A program made the translations under genes and the position numbers. The notes under the pieces are model-generated. The model made no database searches. It saw nothing but the letters and a program-made list of their open reading frames with translations, and had not been told where the DNA came from. 64,000 nt of DNA, taken from positions 48,615,452 through 48,679,451 of the forward strand of contig CM072811.1 of assembly GCA_037013495.1 (NCBI GenBank). The letters are read 5' to 3'. This stretch comes from Hippophae tibetana. Taxonomy: Eukaryota; Streptophyta; Magnoliopsida; Rosales; Elaeagnaceae. Position 1 is the first letter of the stretch. The number at the start of each line of letters is the position of its first letter. Shown here piece after piece: positions 26,220 to 38,689 of the stretch.

Positions 26220-26459
26220 TTAAACTTCAAAACAATTTAAGTCAGATTCGGAGATTATTTTCCTTTCACAGGCCCATTCGTATGGTACATAATCCCAAAA
26301 AGCATGTTGAAGCATAAAAAACCCAAACACCCTCGTTAAACATGTAAAGGCCACCCTATGGGCAACCTTATTAGCATCTCTACCCTTGAATCTGATATGA
26401 AAACCTCCACAATTTAGCATGTCTTTTATCTCGTTAACCAGATCCCCTTTTAAAGCCAA
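26220..26459 (-). pseudogene. LINE RNase H-like C-terminal fragment
   Basis: A 79-residue open stretch containing IRFKGRDANKVAHRVAF and ending near WDYVPYEWACERKIISE. This matches the C-terminal RNase H-like domain of plant LINE polyproteins (a conserved R-x-x-N-x-x-AH-x-x-A pattern). The acidic FETDC box sits just upstream, at about 26,505, in another frame. It belongs to the LINE above rather than being a gene of its own. Confidence 0.75.
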
Positions 26460-27522
26460 TTAGATTGATCTGAGCTATTAATCCAAGAACCTGCCTGCAT
26501 ACAATCAGTTTCAAACATTACATTCTCCGGTTCCCTTGAAATAATCATTTTGCCAGCCATTAATTAGAGATGTCAAATAGTTTGTCTCTTTATATCTCAT
26601 ATTCTATTTAATATATTTATAGTTAAAGTTTTATATCCCATTTAATTCTCATCAAATCTCATCTGTCTTATTTAAAGTTATTTATTTTTATTTATGACAA
26701 ATAAAATATTTAATTATATACATCATATTATCATCTTAGCGTACCAAAATATAAACAGGATGAAACAAAATTACAAAATTTATAAATTATCATGGTATAA
26801 TATTGTGACAACTCATCCCATTTGAATCCTCTACACTCCTACCCTAAATCCATTTATTCGTATGACTTTCCACCAACGGTATATCCAAAATTCTATTCAC
26901 TCTCATCAGCCAAAAAGTGTTCCCTGATAACAAATTCACGCCACATACCAGTCTCATCAATCAAATCAAAAATCATAAGTTCCCTATCCAAACAAGGAGG
27001 AGAAAACGCTATAGGGACTGGTACAGGTAACCATCTGCTAGAGTACACCGATATACTGTTACATCCCCCACCCTCCATCTATCCCCAGCTTTGATTAGCT
27101 CTATACCCCAAAAAAATGCTTTTCCACATAACGAAGCATAAGAAGGTGAATTTGCTTCCAGTAAAGATGAGTTAGGAAAATATTTACCTTTAAGCACCCG
27201 AACCACCAAAAAGTTCGGTAATTGTACTAACCTACATGAGGCTTAGCAAGCAAAGCTTGGTTGAAAGCAATCAATTTCCCAAAGCCCATCCCACCAATTT
27301 CCTTAGATCTGCACAACCTTTCCCAAGACATCAGGTGAATAAAATGTTTATTCAGATTATACCACCCACCCACCCCCCACCCGAACTTTTCCATGACACT
27401 GCACCTCATTACATTATAAACTTAATGGAGCCTGAAACAACTCGTAGATTAATTTGGAATTGATTGTGTGAAAATTTATAAGAACTAAAGGTTTTACAAT
27501 CCCAGATGGTTTCCATGGGTAG

Positions 27523-27849
27523 TGTTAAGAAAGTCTCACATCGGTTAGTTGATCGACAACAATACTGCTTATAAATTTGGACAATCTTTAATTCAATAAA
27601 CGTTTATTGGGTTTAGTTAAGTCTGATTTTCTAATCAAAATAGGCTTTAGTCAATGTGGCGCCATTATCCTGAAACTCATCCCATGACAACTTAAGTCCA
27701 TCTTGTCCATCGATGAACTATCGATGTGAGTGAAAGTGTTAAATAAGTTTTACATGACTAGGTAATCTGCAGTAATACTACTTATAAATTTAAATAATTC
27801 TTAATTTAATAAATATTTATTGGATTGAGTTAAACCTAAATTTCTAACA
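27523..27849 (+). mobile_element. TRIM element (miniature LTR retrotransposon), copy 1
   Basis: Two direct repeats of about 113-115 bp lie at 27,523-27,637 and 27,737-27,849. Both begin TGTTAA and end in TTTCTAA(T)CA, and they enclose only about 99 bp of non-coding sequence. Shared blocks include TACTGCTTATAAATTT / TACTACTTATAAATTT and ATTGGGTTTAGTTAAG / ATTGGATTGAGTTAAA. This is the architecture of TRIMs: LTRs, tiny interior, no protein. It sits inside the minus-strand LINE. The flanking 5-mers GGTAG and AATAG may be a mutated target duplication. Confidence 0.8.
27638..27736. other. Interior of TRIM copy 1
   Basis: Contains TGGCGCCATTATCC shortly after the first LTR, a possible primer-binding site different from the TGGTATCAGAGC site of copy 2, and ends GTGAGTGAAAG just before the second LTR. 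No coding potential. Confidence 0.45.
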
Positions 27850-29058
27850 AATAGATATACTCACATTTCATATAAATATTACTATAGTATTATACTTAAT
27901 CAATATGAGATATTACTTTTAACATTCCCCCAAAGTGTAGGTATTTATCTTTTATAAAACATATCATTTTATATTTTTAACCTATTATATTATATTTATG
28001 TCATTTTTCTCTTTTTCAATATACTGATATTTTATAGGAAAGAACTATGGGTCTAACAATATCAAACGGGGTTATCCCAATGAACGGAGACACCACACTC
28101 CCAGCAAATTCTTCTCATTCCAAGCCTTTTCGTATTCCTTCTCGTCATAGTATGTAAATCTAAGTACTTTTCAGTTGTGCAGTACTCTTAATCTCCACAA
28201 TTGCATCAAGACTACAAGACAATTGATTTCTCCATATTAAACCTTCTGACCCAAAGCCATTTCATAAGAGTGCAACACCTCATTGAATTTCTCACAAGAT
28301 GCATTAGGCAATACCCTCGGACTTTTTCTAACTATGGCAACCCCTTTTATCAAGGAATCATCCTCAACTTTCCTCAAGAGACAAGAAAAAACCTTCAACA
28401 TAAATAATTAGGAGATAGGGGAATAGCGGATCCCCTAGCCCAAGACCTCTACCCAGTTTGAAACTAGGAGTCTGAACACCATTAACCAGTATTGAATAAG
28501 AGACAAATGAAACAAAGTTAAGGGTTAGTTCAATCTACCTCTTTGAGAAACTCAAATTCTACATCATCACTTCCAAACATCTCCATTCACTAATGTCAAA
28601 TGCTTTTTGCATGTCAAGTTTGATTGTAGCCTTTAAGTTTTTACCTCTCGACCACCTCTTCATAGTATAATTCATTTGTTCTTAAACCATTAGCAACATG
28701 TCTTCTAAAAAGAGAGAGACACCATTAGCAAACTCTATTACTCAAAGAGTGATGGTTCAATGGAAAATTTTGAAAACTCTGCTCAATCATTTTAAACATT
28801 TGCTAACAAGTTTGTGACTCAAGTATATGTAACCCACTTAAGTATACATTAGGTCTAGAGTTGAAGTATGTATACGAGTAATCAAGTTATTTAAAAGAAA
28901 AAAAAACATCTTTAACATTTCCTGCCAACAAAAATGCGAATCATGGCGCTATAACAAACAAGATATCATTTCACCCAGGAGAAAAAAGTATGGTATAAGA
29001 GTCACAATCCTACCATAATTGTAAGATCTAATTCAATATAGAAAGAAATGATCGTCAT

Positions 29059-29322
29059 TTAAAAGGAAAAGTCCCAAGGCCCAAGACCCATCACCTTTGC
29101 ATGGTTATAAATAGCCTCATTTCCTCCACTTTCTGGTATGATGTCAAACTCAGATAAACTACTCTCATTTCTCCGTTCTTCAGGCACTGGCTTTAAGCAT
29201 TGCCTCCTTTGGCCATCCAAAACGATGATCCTAAGCCCTAAGCCCCTAACGTGTTTTCCTTGATAGAAGCCTGCTGTCAAAATGCAGGAATGGGGAGCAA
29301 AAAGTGACATCACACTATACAT
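29059..29322 (-). pseudogene. Possible 5' remnant of the LINE (unassigned 87-residue frame)
   Basis: An 87-codon open frame upstream of the LINE reverse transcriptase on the same strand, with GLGLRIIVLDGQRRQCL and an acidic/charged middle. Its place and composition would suit the linker between the RNA-binding and endonuclease parts of a plant LINE. I do not recognise a conserved motif, so this is inference from position. Confidence 0.3.
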
Positions 29323-29867
29323 GCATTATCACATTATCGTTAAAACCGATACTGATATCACAATAATGATAAACTTTTTATTAGTTTATATAAGCAAAGT
29401 TCATAAACGATGTTGATTCATAATTAGTTGTTGTACAGAGATGCATTTATTTGAAAAAAAAATCTGTAAGAGGTAGGTATTAAATATTATTAGTAAGTAA
29501 ATATTAAATAATCCATGTTACATGTAAATAAATACATTTAAGGTTCTATATATATCATCCATGAGTCTAATTCATATAAAAATTTCTTTATCTATTTTCA
29601 TAAGGAGAATTTTATTTTAAATAGATACTAATAATATATTCTTAAAATTATAGATTATTATTACAAAAAAAATTCCCATATTTTCCCAATATAATAGAGA
29701 GCCTAATAAATCAGATACCAAAAGAGAACGGGAACTACATCTGCAAGGCCATAATTAACAAATTTAGGCTCCAAATATCATTTTACTTCCTGTGCCTCTA
29801 CTTTTGATTTGCTCTTTGCCTGTTTTCATCATACCATTCTGAGTCATACATCCTAAATCATGGTTAA

Positions 29868-30195
29868 TGTTAAATATCCTTGTCTCACATCGATTAGTAA
29901 CAAAACTACTTATAAGCTTGAACAACCTTTAACTTAATAAGATCTTATTAAGTTAAGTTAAGCATAAGTTTCTAATATGGTATCAGAGCTGGGTCTAGTC
30001 TTTATGTGCTTAGACCTAATTGGGCTCTACCATAGTCTCATCGTGGTGTTAATGTTCACCTTTGTTCCCCGTATAAAAATGGGTTGTTAAATATCCTTGT
30101 CACACATCGATTAGGAACAAAGCTGCATATAAGTTTAAGCAACCCTTAACTTAATGAGATATTATTGAATTGAGTTAGACCTAAATTTCTGAACA
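29868..30195 (+). mobile_element. TRIM element, copy 2 (complete)
   Basis: LTRs lie at 29,868-29,977 and 30,085-30,195. Both start TGTTAAATATCCTTGT and contain ACATCGATTAG..AACAAA and the AAGTT(T/A)AG..AACC(T/C)TTAACTTAAT block. The first ends TTTCTAATA and is followed at once by TGGTATCAGAGCT (29,978-29,990), the standard primer-binding site complementary to initiator methionine tRNA. A short purine-rich AAAAATGGG precedes the second LTR, which ends TTCTGAACA. The interior is about 107 bp with no coding sequence. This is the best-preserved copy of the family in the window. Confidence 0.9.
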
Positions 30196-32560
30196 TAAAT
30201 AATGTACTATATAGTGTAATGTCAATGCAAGTTATACAACACACATGTCACAAGATATACAAGCATGTAAGTAGTACATCTTTTAGCAAAAGCTTGTAAA
30301 CAGATGGATTGGATAAATTAATCAATGGAAGGTGCCCGAGGAGCTAGAAGGTTATTTTTAAATGAGTTGGAATATTATTTTGAAAAAAAATTCAATTATG
30401 CATTAAATTTTTTAATTAATAAAAAAATAAAAAAAATTATATAAAATAATTCATGAATATAATAATTCTAATCGTAAAATATATTATACTTAAGTTATAA
30501 AGATAGTACAAATACAGGTAAATAATATGTTTTAAACCATAAAATTATATATTATAATAAAGTATTAACAATATTATGTACCAATTAATTATAAAAATGA
30601 AGAATTCATATACTAATAAAAGCTAAGAAAAAAATAGAAAAAATGGTAATAAAATAAGAAAATGAGTGAGATTTTTTATTATTTAAATAGATTAAAAAAT
30701 ATAAAAAGAATTAATAGAAGATGTAGCATGATGAAAAGAGATGATATGGGATTTTATTTTATGTTTGTTGCTTATTTAGAGGAAATTTTTTTTATTTATA
30801 CTTTATTTTAATTTTTTAATTTTTTGAAATAATTATGTTATTAACGTATACATAATTGAAACTCGAACTCATACATTCAATATACCTAAGTGATTTACAT
30901 GTTATTGAGTCATAAGTTCATAATTTTTTTATTTTATTTTTTCAAATAATGATTAGGTTGGTATGTTTAATTTTTAACTGATTTAAAAAGTATTATGTTT
31001 ATATGTTTAATTTTTAACTGATTTAAAAAGTATTATGTTTATTTACATAGTATAAGTTTTTTTCCAAAAATTAGATTGCCCTTCAACCCACCCCAACCCA
31101 CGCTATGATCCACCCTTGCATAGCATGGATAATGCTAACTCACTCATTCATGTAAAACCATCCGCTACTACCCAAAGTATACCAATTTTATATATAAGAA
31201 AAAAAATGCTCGGCAAGGAGTGAACTCGAACTAAAAGCTTGGGAGTACAACGTAATTACCGTTGGGATAGTGCTATTTTTATTAATTGTATGCATTTTAT
31301 TTATTTTATTTTAGAATCTTTAACCCGACGTTGAACATGAAATATAAAATATATAACTTAAATAATCACACACAATTATCTTTATAGTTAAATTGGAAAC
31401 TTCACCATCTATTTGGCTCAATGTTTAAAGTGTGCCTAATCACGATGTAAATTCGGATAATTACGTTAACTTAGACCTAAAATTTCAAGTTAAAGAAAAC
31501 TTGAGTCAAATATTATTGAATCATATATATTTTAGATCAAATATGATATGATTTTTTAAATTAAATATAAGCCCAAAACTTAACCTTAAAACAATTGAGT
31601 AGGTTTAGGTTTGATTTTATTGAACTTTGAATTAATTTAAAAAATTATAAAATAATGATATAGAATATTCAAAAGTATATAAATTTTATAAAATTTAAAC
31701 TTGAATTACCTTTAGAATAGAATTCAACCCAAGTCATGTAGTATAAATATTATGCCTTAAGTTCAGTACTAAAATTATTGAGGTAGTAAATGAAAATATT
31801 TAATTATTTCAACCTAATCAAACTTTAAGCTATAAAAAATCAAATCAAATTACACAAGCTTTAATCCAATTTTACTAAATTTACATCCTTATTATGACTC
31901 AGCTAAACAGCCTCTGAATTTCCCCAATACAATTAGAAAATTACGGAGAGTAACCTTCCAGCATCAAATACAAGCATTTTCATGCATGAATCAATAAGTG
32001 GTTTTTAATGATGACATTGACTACAATAATTATCCCCAATCCCCATTCTCACCAGCTGAAAACAATCCTGTAATATTACAGTCAAGTACAATAGTATTGG
32101 GCTAAGCAATAAGCATCAAAATTTCAAAATTTCAACGTTCAATCAAAATACAGTAGTATCATTCTAAAATCAATAATTTTTTATAATATTCAGTTATTTA
32201 ATTGTCTTTATTTTTAATGTTATTAAAAAAAACACACCTATATATATATATAACTTCATTTATGCTTAAAAAATTAAAAGTTATTAAACAAGACATAGGC
32301 TTCCAAATTTGAGAAACATGAGTTCTTGCTGTCAATTCTTTTACTAGCTCCAGCAATATCATTCTTGGGCTATGCTGAAACTATGGGAAAATTCCATCTA
32401 GCTAGATACTTGGGTTTACAAAAAAATCACAAACATCGTCTAATAACAAACTTATGTCAATAACATGTATTGAGATATACTGCAATATCAATAAAATTCT
32501 TAAAAATATAACAGTGTTAATGGGAATAAAAAATAATAGAAACCTAGTGAAAAATACCTC
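30196..32560. other. Gene-free spacer
   Basis: AT-rich, no recognisable gene. It includes an exact 40-bp tandem duplication (30,963-31,042) and, at about 31,340-31,860, sequence with the look of a decayed small repeat. Nothing more can be supported. Confidence 0.5.
30963..31042. repeat. Exact 40-bp tandem duplication
   Basis: The unit beginning ATGTTTAATTTTTAACTGAT and ending GTATTATGTTTAT is present twice head to tail without a visible difference. Confidence 0.92.
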
Positions 32561-34080
32561 TTAATAATGTTTCTCTTCAAATACAAAATATTGCTCATTC
32601 ATTTTTCCAAGCTAATGGTTTGATTAGTGAACTTGTTGAAAGATCCGCAAGAATTTGTCTTGAGAGCTTGGAAGATGCACAACAAATGATAAAGAATACG
32701 AGGTAGAAGATAATTAAGTTCTTTGAAAGGTGCAACAATGGCTTTAATTGAAATTCAGTATCAAGACAATGATAAAATCTCTGAAGATAAAAATGTGTTA
32801 AGCAGACTATTAAGTGATAAGACTAACATGGTAATTAAAGATGATAGAAAGAAAAATTAATAACTATTCTTTCATCTTCTACATATGTGATAGGAATTTA
32901 TCAACAAGACCTTCTCTTACATAACATATTAAAAGAGTTGTTTAATGGAATCATGAATATGATATTTGAAATTTATAATAAGAGTGAGAGAGGGTGAGAG
33001 AACTACCATTTGTATGATTAAAAGACAAAAAAAAAGACAAGAAAAATTTGTTATGCAAACGTATCATAGCATTGGATTCCACTTGGTGCACCACTTTGAA
33101 TTCGAAGACATTATCAAATCAAACATCATCTCTTTAAACACGAGAGCCCAAAAGACATATGTTGAAAATAAATATACCAATCATGATTTTGAAATATTGG
33201 AGAGACTTAGAAGTCATTCTGATGGAGTTAACTACACATGTCATACGTTGTTTAGGAAGTTAAGTGATGAAGTGTTTATAAGAAATGTGTATTCTTTAAA
33301 TGATATAACGCGTTTTGGGGATAGATAATATCGTGAATTTACTGAACTTATAATTATAGGACAAAGTAGATAATATCATGCCACGTGAAAAGATCATACA
33401 TGCTAGATTCACATTAATAATGCTTTGAAAAAATCTATAGTCCAATCAAAGTTGGTGAAGATTATGATAATAATAAAATCGAAAAGTACACATATAAGGG
33501 ATGATCATGAGGATTTGTAGTCCCAATACTACAATAGTGATGGTATTTTATTATAACATGGAGAGGTTTGCCAATCCATGGTTTCCATTTATTATTAGAT
33601 ACTAGGAGGAATAACGTTCTAAGATTGACAATATATTTGGCATTTTCGTAAAACAAATATCAAAATCAAAATAATTGAGTAGAATGACACTACATTGAGA
33701 TCACAACCTTTGTTTCAACAACAACAACGAGGAAACTGTAGTAGCAATTATATATTTATATCAAAGTTCGACTACCCCAAGAAGTAGAATAAAATTACCT
33801 TGATAGATGATCACAAAGAAGAATACAATATTTTCCTAGGAATATTATCCCTTTATCCCTACATAATACATCTCGAACAATACACTCCAATGATCAACCA
33901 AACACAAGTTCTAATTAGAAATGAAATAATCTTCACAATGATGAAAGCAATGCTTGAAAAAAAAACTTACATCTTAGCCATTTGGATTCAACAAACTCAA
34001 ACCCTAAATTATCGTCAAAATTCAAAAATTGATAAATATATAAAAATATTATTGATCATTATTTCAATAACTTAAGTTTT
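32560..34080 (+). other. Unassigned coding-like debris
   Basis: Several + strand stretches read like protein but are broken by stops and frame changes. An open frame of 120 codons lies at 32,966-33,328 (contains YTNHDFEILERLRSHSDGVN and FRKLSDEVFIRNVYSLND), and a 91-codon frame at 33,800-34,075. Composition is less extreme than the surrounding spacer. I do not recognise a family. A decayed retroelement or pararetrovirus-like insertion, or a lost host gene, are all possible. No catalytic motif that would decide was seen. Confidence 0.35.
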
Positions 34081-37000
34081 ATTTCGAATTAATTCTAACA
34101 AAATGTGTCATTATAAACAAATAAATCCACCACAAGTTTACACTTTTAAAATGACAATTTACCATAAATCTACCGTTCAAAAATAGAGGAAACCTTAACT
34201 CAACAAAGTTCAAGTAAAACAATTTATTCCTCTACATCAATACACTCATACAAAAACTTATAAAAAAATTAAAATATTTTTGTATTATAACTTAATGGAT
34301 ACATTATTTCATATGATATAACCTAATTGACATATGTAAGTAAGTTATCTCATAATCACTTCATCATTTTATATCCCTAACTTTATATTAAGTCAATAAC
34401 TAATACAACATTTTTTACATACATCACTACTCAAAGAAAACATCATGAAAAATCATAGAACAATTAATATTAAGTGTTGTATTTATTTATCCTAGCTCTA
34501 TTCAATTTGAAAATCTAACATTGAATTTTTTACTATAAATTTTAAAGATATTATTTTATTTAATTTTTTGTTATGTATTTTAGATATTTATTATTAGGAT
34601 TTAAAGACAATGATAGCACAATAATGGAATGAAGAGTTTGAGACTAATATATGTGTTATTTATAACCCAAAGTAAAATTGACAAAAATTAGGAGACTAAT
34701 AATTAGAATTTACATTTTAAATAAGAAGAAAAATATTGACTTACACTTAATACTAAATTCTAAATAATAAACTCTACGCACTAAATCATAAATAATAAAC
34801 ACTAAATTTTAAATCCTAAATCGATTAGATTTATTGTTATTTTATTTATTTCTTTCTTTTTAAATCGTGTATTTTAATAACTAATATGTTATTTTTTTTA
34901 TTTTTGATGTTAAATATAATTAGTCACTACATCAAAGCTTTTACTCGTGAAATGGAGCAAGGGAGAATACAAGTCTATTTGATGAGCTACAAATGTTCTA
35001 ATTTATTTTGGGTTATAAAAGGTCTTTCTTAGGTTTAATTTTGTCGTGAAATTCTGTATACATCCTCTAATTTACCTCACATCCCGTACATATTATAAAT
35101 ATCCACTACAGACCCAAATCAAAACTTTATTTTTTTCTATTCATATTATTTTCGAAGTCTTGGGTTTTGGATATTAGTTGAAGAAATATACCCTGAAATT
35201 TCTTAAATATATCTGTTAAAGTATTTTTTAATCAATTTAATATTTAGTATTTTCTTTTTGAAAATTTTACAGAATAATAATAAATTTTTAAATTTTATTT
35301 TTTATCTATTTTATAGTCATTATTATTTATTATTAAAAATAATCTATAAAACTAATATCTCAATAACAATTAAAAATATAAAAAATATATATATAATTAT
35401 TTGTATTGCTTTCAAAATAAAAGGACTGAATTACCGTAAAAAAATAAAGAAATTAAATAATTTATTTTAATATAACTAAAAAACTTATGTTATTACCTAT
35501 ACTTAGTTTAAAACATATTAAAAAATTCTAAATACATATAATCTTTCATTCATTTTTATTCTCACTTTATTTTTATTATTCAACGTATTAATATTATTTA
35601 AAACAATTATTTTTATAATAATTTTAATATATAATATATATAATGATATTATCATTTCTCAAACATATTTTAAACTATTGATTACTTCTAAATATCATTT
35701 TAAAACCTTTAATTACTTTGAATAGCCTTTAATTAATTATTTTCATAATTTATTTTTAATGTATTAGTTAAATACAAGGTTTAAAATTGGTATAAATATT
35801 GAGACTTAAATTTTATAAAAATATTAAATATATTATCAAAATGATGATAATTTTAAAAATAATTCATAAAAACTAGGAGATTTTATTAAATTTGTGAAGT
35901 TGTTTTATAAAACATCATAAAGCATTAAGACAATCCATAATTTTTATTTTAAATTAGTTTTTTTATCTAATATAAATATTTTTACAAATTATTTTTATTA
36001 CTAAATCAATTAATTAATCATAAAATTATATAATAAGTAGTTAAAATATGAAATAATTATAATAGTATTATCAATAAACAAATCCCAACTATACATTATA
36101 AATTATAAAAAATAAAAGTGTAACAAAATAAATGCAATAATGAGATAAAAATAAAAGAATATATGAAAAAATTTAAAATATTGTCCCAAATTTAAAGATA
36201 TAATAATTTAATTGAAGATACAAAAACTATAAATAAATTTAAAGATAAATTATTTTAAAGAATATAAAATAATTTTTAATAAGAAAATATATTTATTAAT
36301 ATTTTATCAAATTTTTTTAATATTTTGTAATATCAATTTTTTTATATTTAAAATGTCAATAACGTCCACGTTAATTTAAACTTGTACTTTACTTTGACAT
36401 GTTTGCTTTTTAAGGGTCTAATCTCAATAAAATTTAAATTAAGTGGATTCCATAGTGAGAGAATTTTATTTTATTTTGATCTAAACGCATATTAAGAGAA
36501 CTTCAAATGAAAATTAATTTAAAAAAAAATATCACACTTTAAAATTTTATAATTACAAAAGTATTTTTTATATATAATTATTAAAAATATATATAATAAT
36601 TAAATATAATATTATAATAAATTTTATAAGAATTATAAATATATCTATTTATTAAATTAACTTTTAAAATTGTAAGATTAATAGTTCTTATTGATTTTTA
36701 AAACTTTAATGGATAAATGGATGAAAAAAAAATATAATGAATCATCTCACAACAAAATATATAGAAATTATAAAAATATAAGATAAATAATTAAAATAAA
36801 TATATAATATAATAAATATATGTTAAAAATAAAAATTATTAAGTTAAATAATTCAAGTTGTGAAAAGAAATTAAAAAATAAATAAAAATTACATATTTAT
36901 TAAAGATAATATTATGATATAATATATAAGAATTATATATATATATTTAATAATTAAATTAAATATTTTTATTCTTATTATTTTTGTATAATATCAAAGT

Positions 37001-38400
37001 TATAATAGATAAATAACTAAAAATATATATATTTTTAAATATAAATTAAATAAATTAAAAATATAAATATATACCCTTTAAAAAGAAAGTTGGCTAACAT
37101 AATAGATTGACGAAAAACAAAGGTGTCTATATATTTTATTGTTGGATAACACCATACCAATAGCAACGAGTAATTTCTATCAGGAATGACAGCTGGCTCG
37201 CATAAAATAACTTTAAGGTACGTGGCATTCGAATAATTTATCTACATAGATTCGATAGGGTAGCTTATCTTTCACGTCCATCGAGGATTTCCACATCATG
37301 CTAGAACGTCATTTCTCAACTGACCTTTGTGTTTATGTTAACATAAGAATACATAATTTTGAAAAAAATATAAGCTTTTTCTCCTCAATCTGTACGGATT
37401 TATAGAACAGACAAAATTATAATAAAATAAATTTCACTTTTATGACTTATTTTTTATATATTACTTGCTAACATTTTAATATTATTTATAAAATTTATAA
37501 ATGGTTTCATTATTTATAAAATTTATATATTTCAATGTAAAAAATATACTATAATCTCATAATTAATATATATTTTTTAAAATAATTATAAAATTAAATA
37601 TTTATTTTAAATAATTATGATATTAAATATATAAATTTTTGTGATAATATAATTAATAGTATTTAATTTAAGATCATATTTAAGATACTATGAAACGGTG
37701 TGAGACTGTGTGATCACTAAAGGGAATTTATTTTATTTTATGGTAACCACCGTGACAGTGACTAGCAATTTTTTAATAAGTAATTATAAATATTATAAAT
37801 ATAATTATTATCATTTAATTTCTACAACATTTTGTTACATTTGATTTAACAACCGATCTAACGTGGAAATGCATCCCACCCTAGACAAATAAAATTAATC
37901 CAATTAATTTCATAGCTCAAGTTAAAAATATTAATTTATTTCTTTTAGCCTAGAATCTCTTTTTCATTTTACTTAAAATTAGTAAAAATTAATTGATTTT
38001 AAATATTTGATTTATCTTAAATAATTTTTTAAGAAAATAAACAGTTCTAGAATTATTTCTAATGTGAATTGTGTGTATGGTTGATATAAATAACAGCCTC
38101 GTATTGGTTATAGGTAGAAAAAATTTAAATTCTTTACATGCAATTCTAATTTATTTTATTTCAAATATTTTGTTGATCTTGATTGTTTTCTCAAAAAAAA
38201 AAAAATTATTAATATGAAAACAGAAAACTAAGAATCCAACAAACTAAAAATATATAAATAAATAATTATTTAAAATCTGACAATAAAATTCATTATTTAT
38301 AATATTCACTCAAAAGTACAAACAAAACTAACTGCTATTCGATCTATGAAAAATTCACAATTACTTCTACAAAAAATTCAGAAAACAAAATGCAAAGCAT
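34081..38400. other. Gene-free AT-rich spacer
   Basis: Nearly pure A/T over long distances. About 34,740-34,830 has a degenerate run of CTAAAT/TAAATCCTAAA-like units. About 37,085-37,340 is less AT-rich (GGAATGACAGCTGGCTCG and neighbours), but I recognise no gene or element there. The last few hundred bases before the TMK gene probably include its 3' flank. Confidence 0.5.
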
Positions 38401-38689
38401 CATGTTGGTCATTTTTAATAAACTAAAACACAAAACAACACACAAAGCATAAATCAAAACAGTCTTCACTATTGCTAGCACTTAACATATATGGCCAGTC
38501 ATTAGCATATAAAAAATAATAAGGAAGTCATAACTTAGAAAAACCTGAGAACTATTACTTAGAGAAGTTGGGAAAAAAGAAAAACTCTAATATGTAGGGG
38601 GAAAACAGCACAAGCCCTACAAACAAGAATGGACAAACAAGCCAGTTGAAGCCTCTTTGCCATGGGAATCAAACCTTCTTTCTCTAATG

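Larger units (their letters stand above)
26220..28790 (-). mobile_element. Decayed L1-type LINE retrotransposon
   Basis: Read on the minus strand, the order is that of plant LINE ORF2, broken by stops and shifts. The reverse transcriptase part has IKLDMQKAFD (about 28,595-28,625), SYSILVNGVQTPSF (about 28,490), GRGLGLGDPLFPYLL (28,410-28,455) and LHSYEMALGQKV (about 28,240). A C-terminal region follows with RLCRSKEIGGMGFGKL and FNQALLAK (about 27,235-27,310). Next is a zf-RVT type block (RWRVGD, about 27,080). The RNase H end has FETDCMQA (about 26,505) and GRDANKVAHRVAF (about 26,345). The catalytic ADD of reverse transcriptase is missing between RKSPRV and the SYEMALGQ block. A TRIM element is inserted between the two halves. 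It cannot be active. Confidence 0.88.

Noticed and set aside
34740-34830. CTAAAT/TAAATCCTAAA-like run as a second telomere-like array
   Set aside because: Too short and too degenerate; in A/T-rich DNA such runs arise by chance.
35258-35470. 70-codon + strand frame of Ile/Asn/Lys/Phe/Leu
   Set aside because: Chance open frame in almost pure A/T sequence; no motif, no context.
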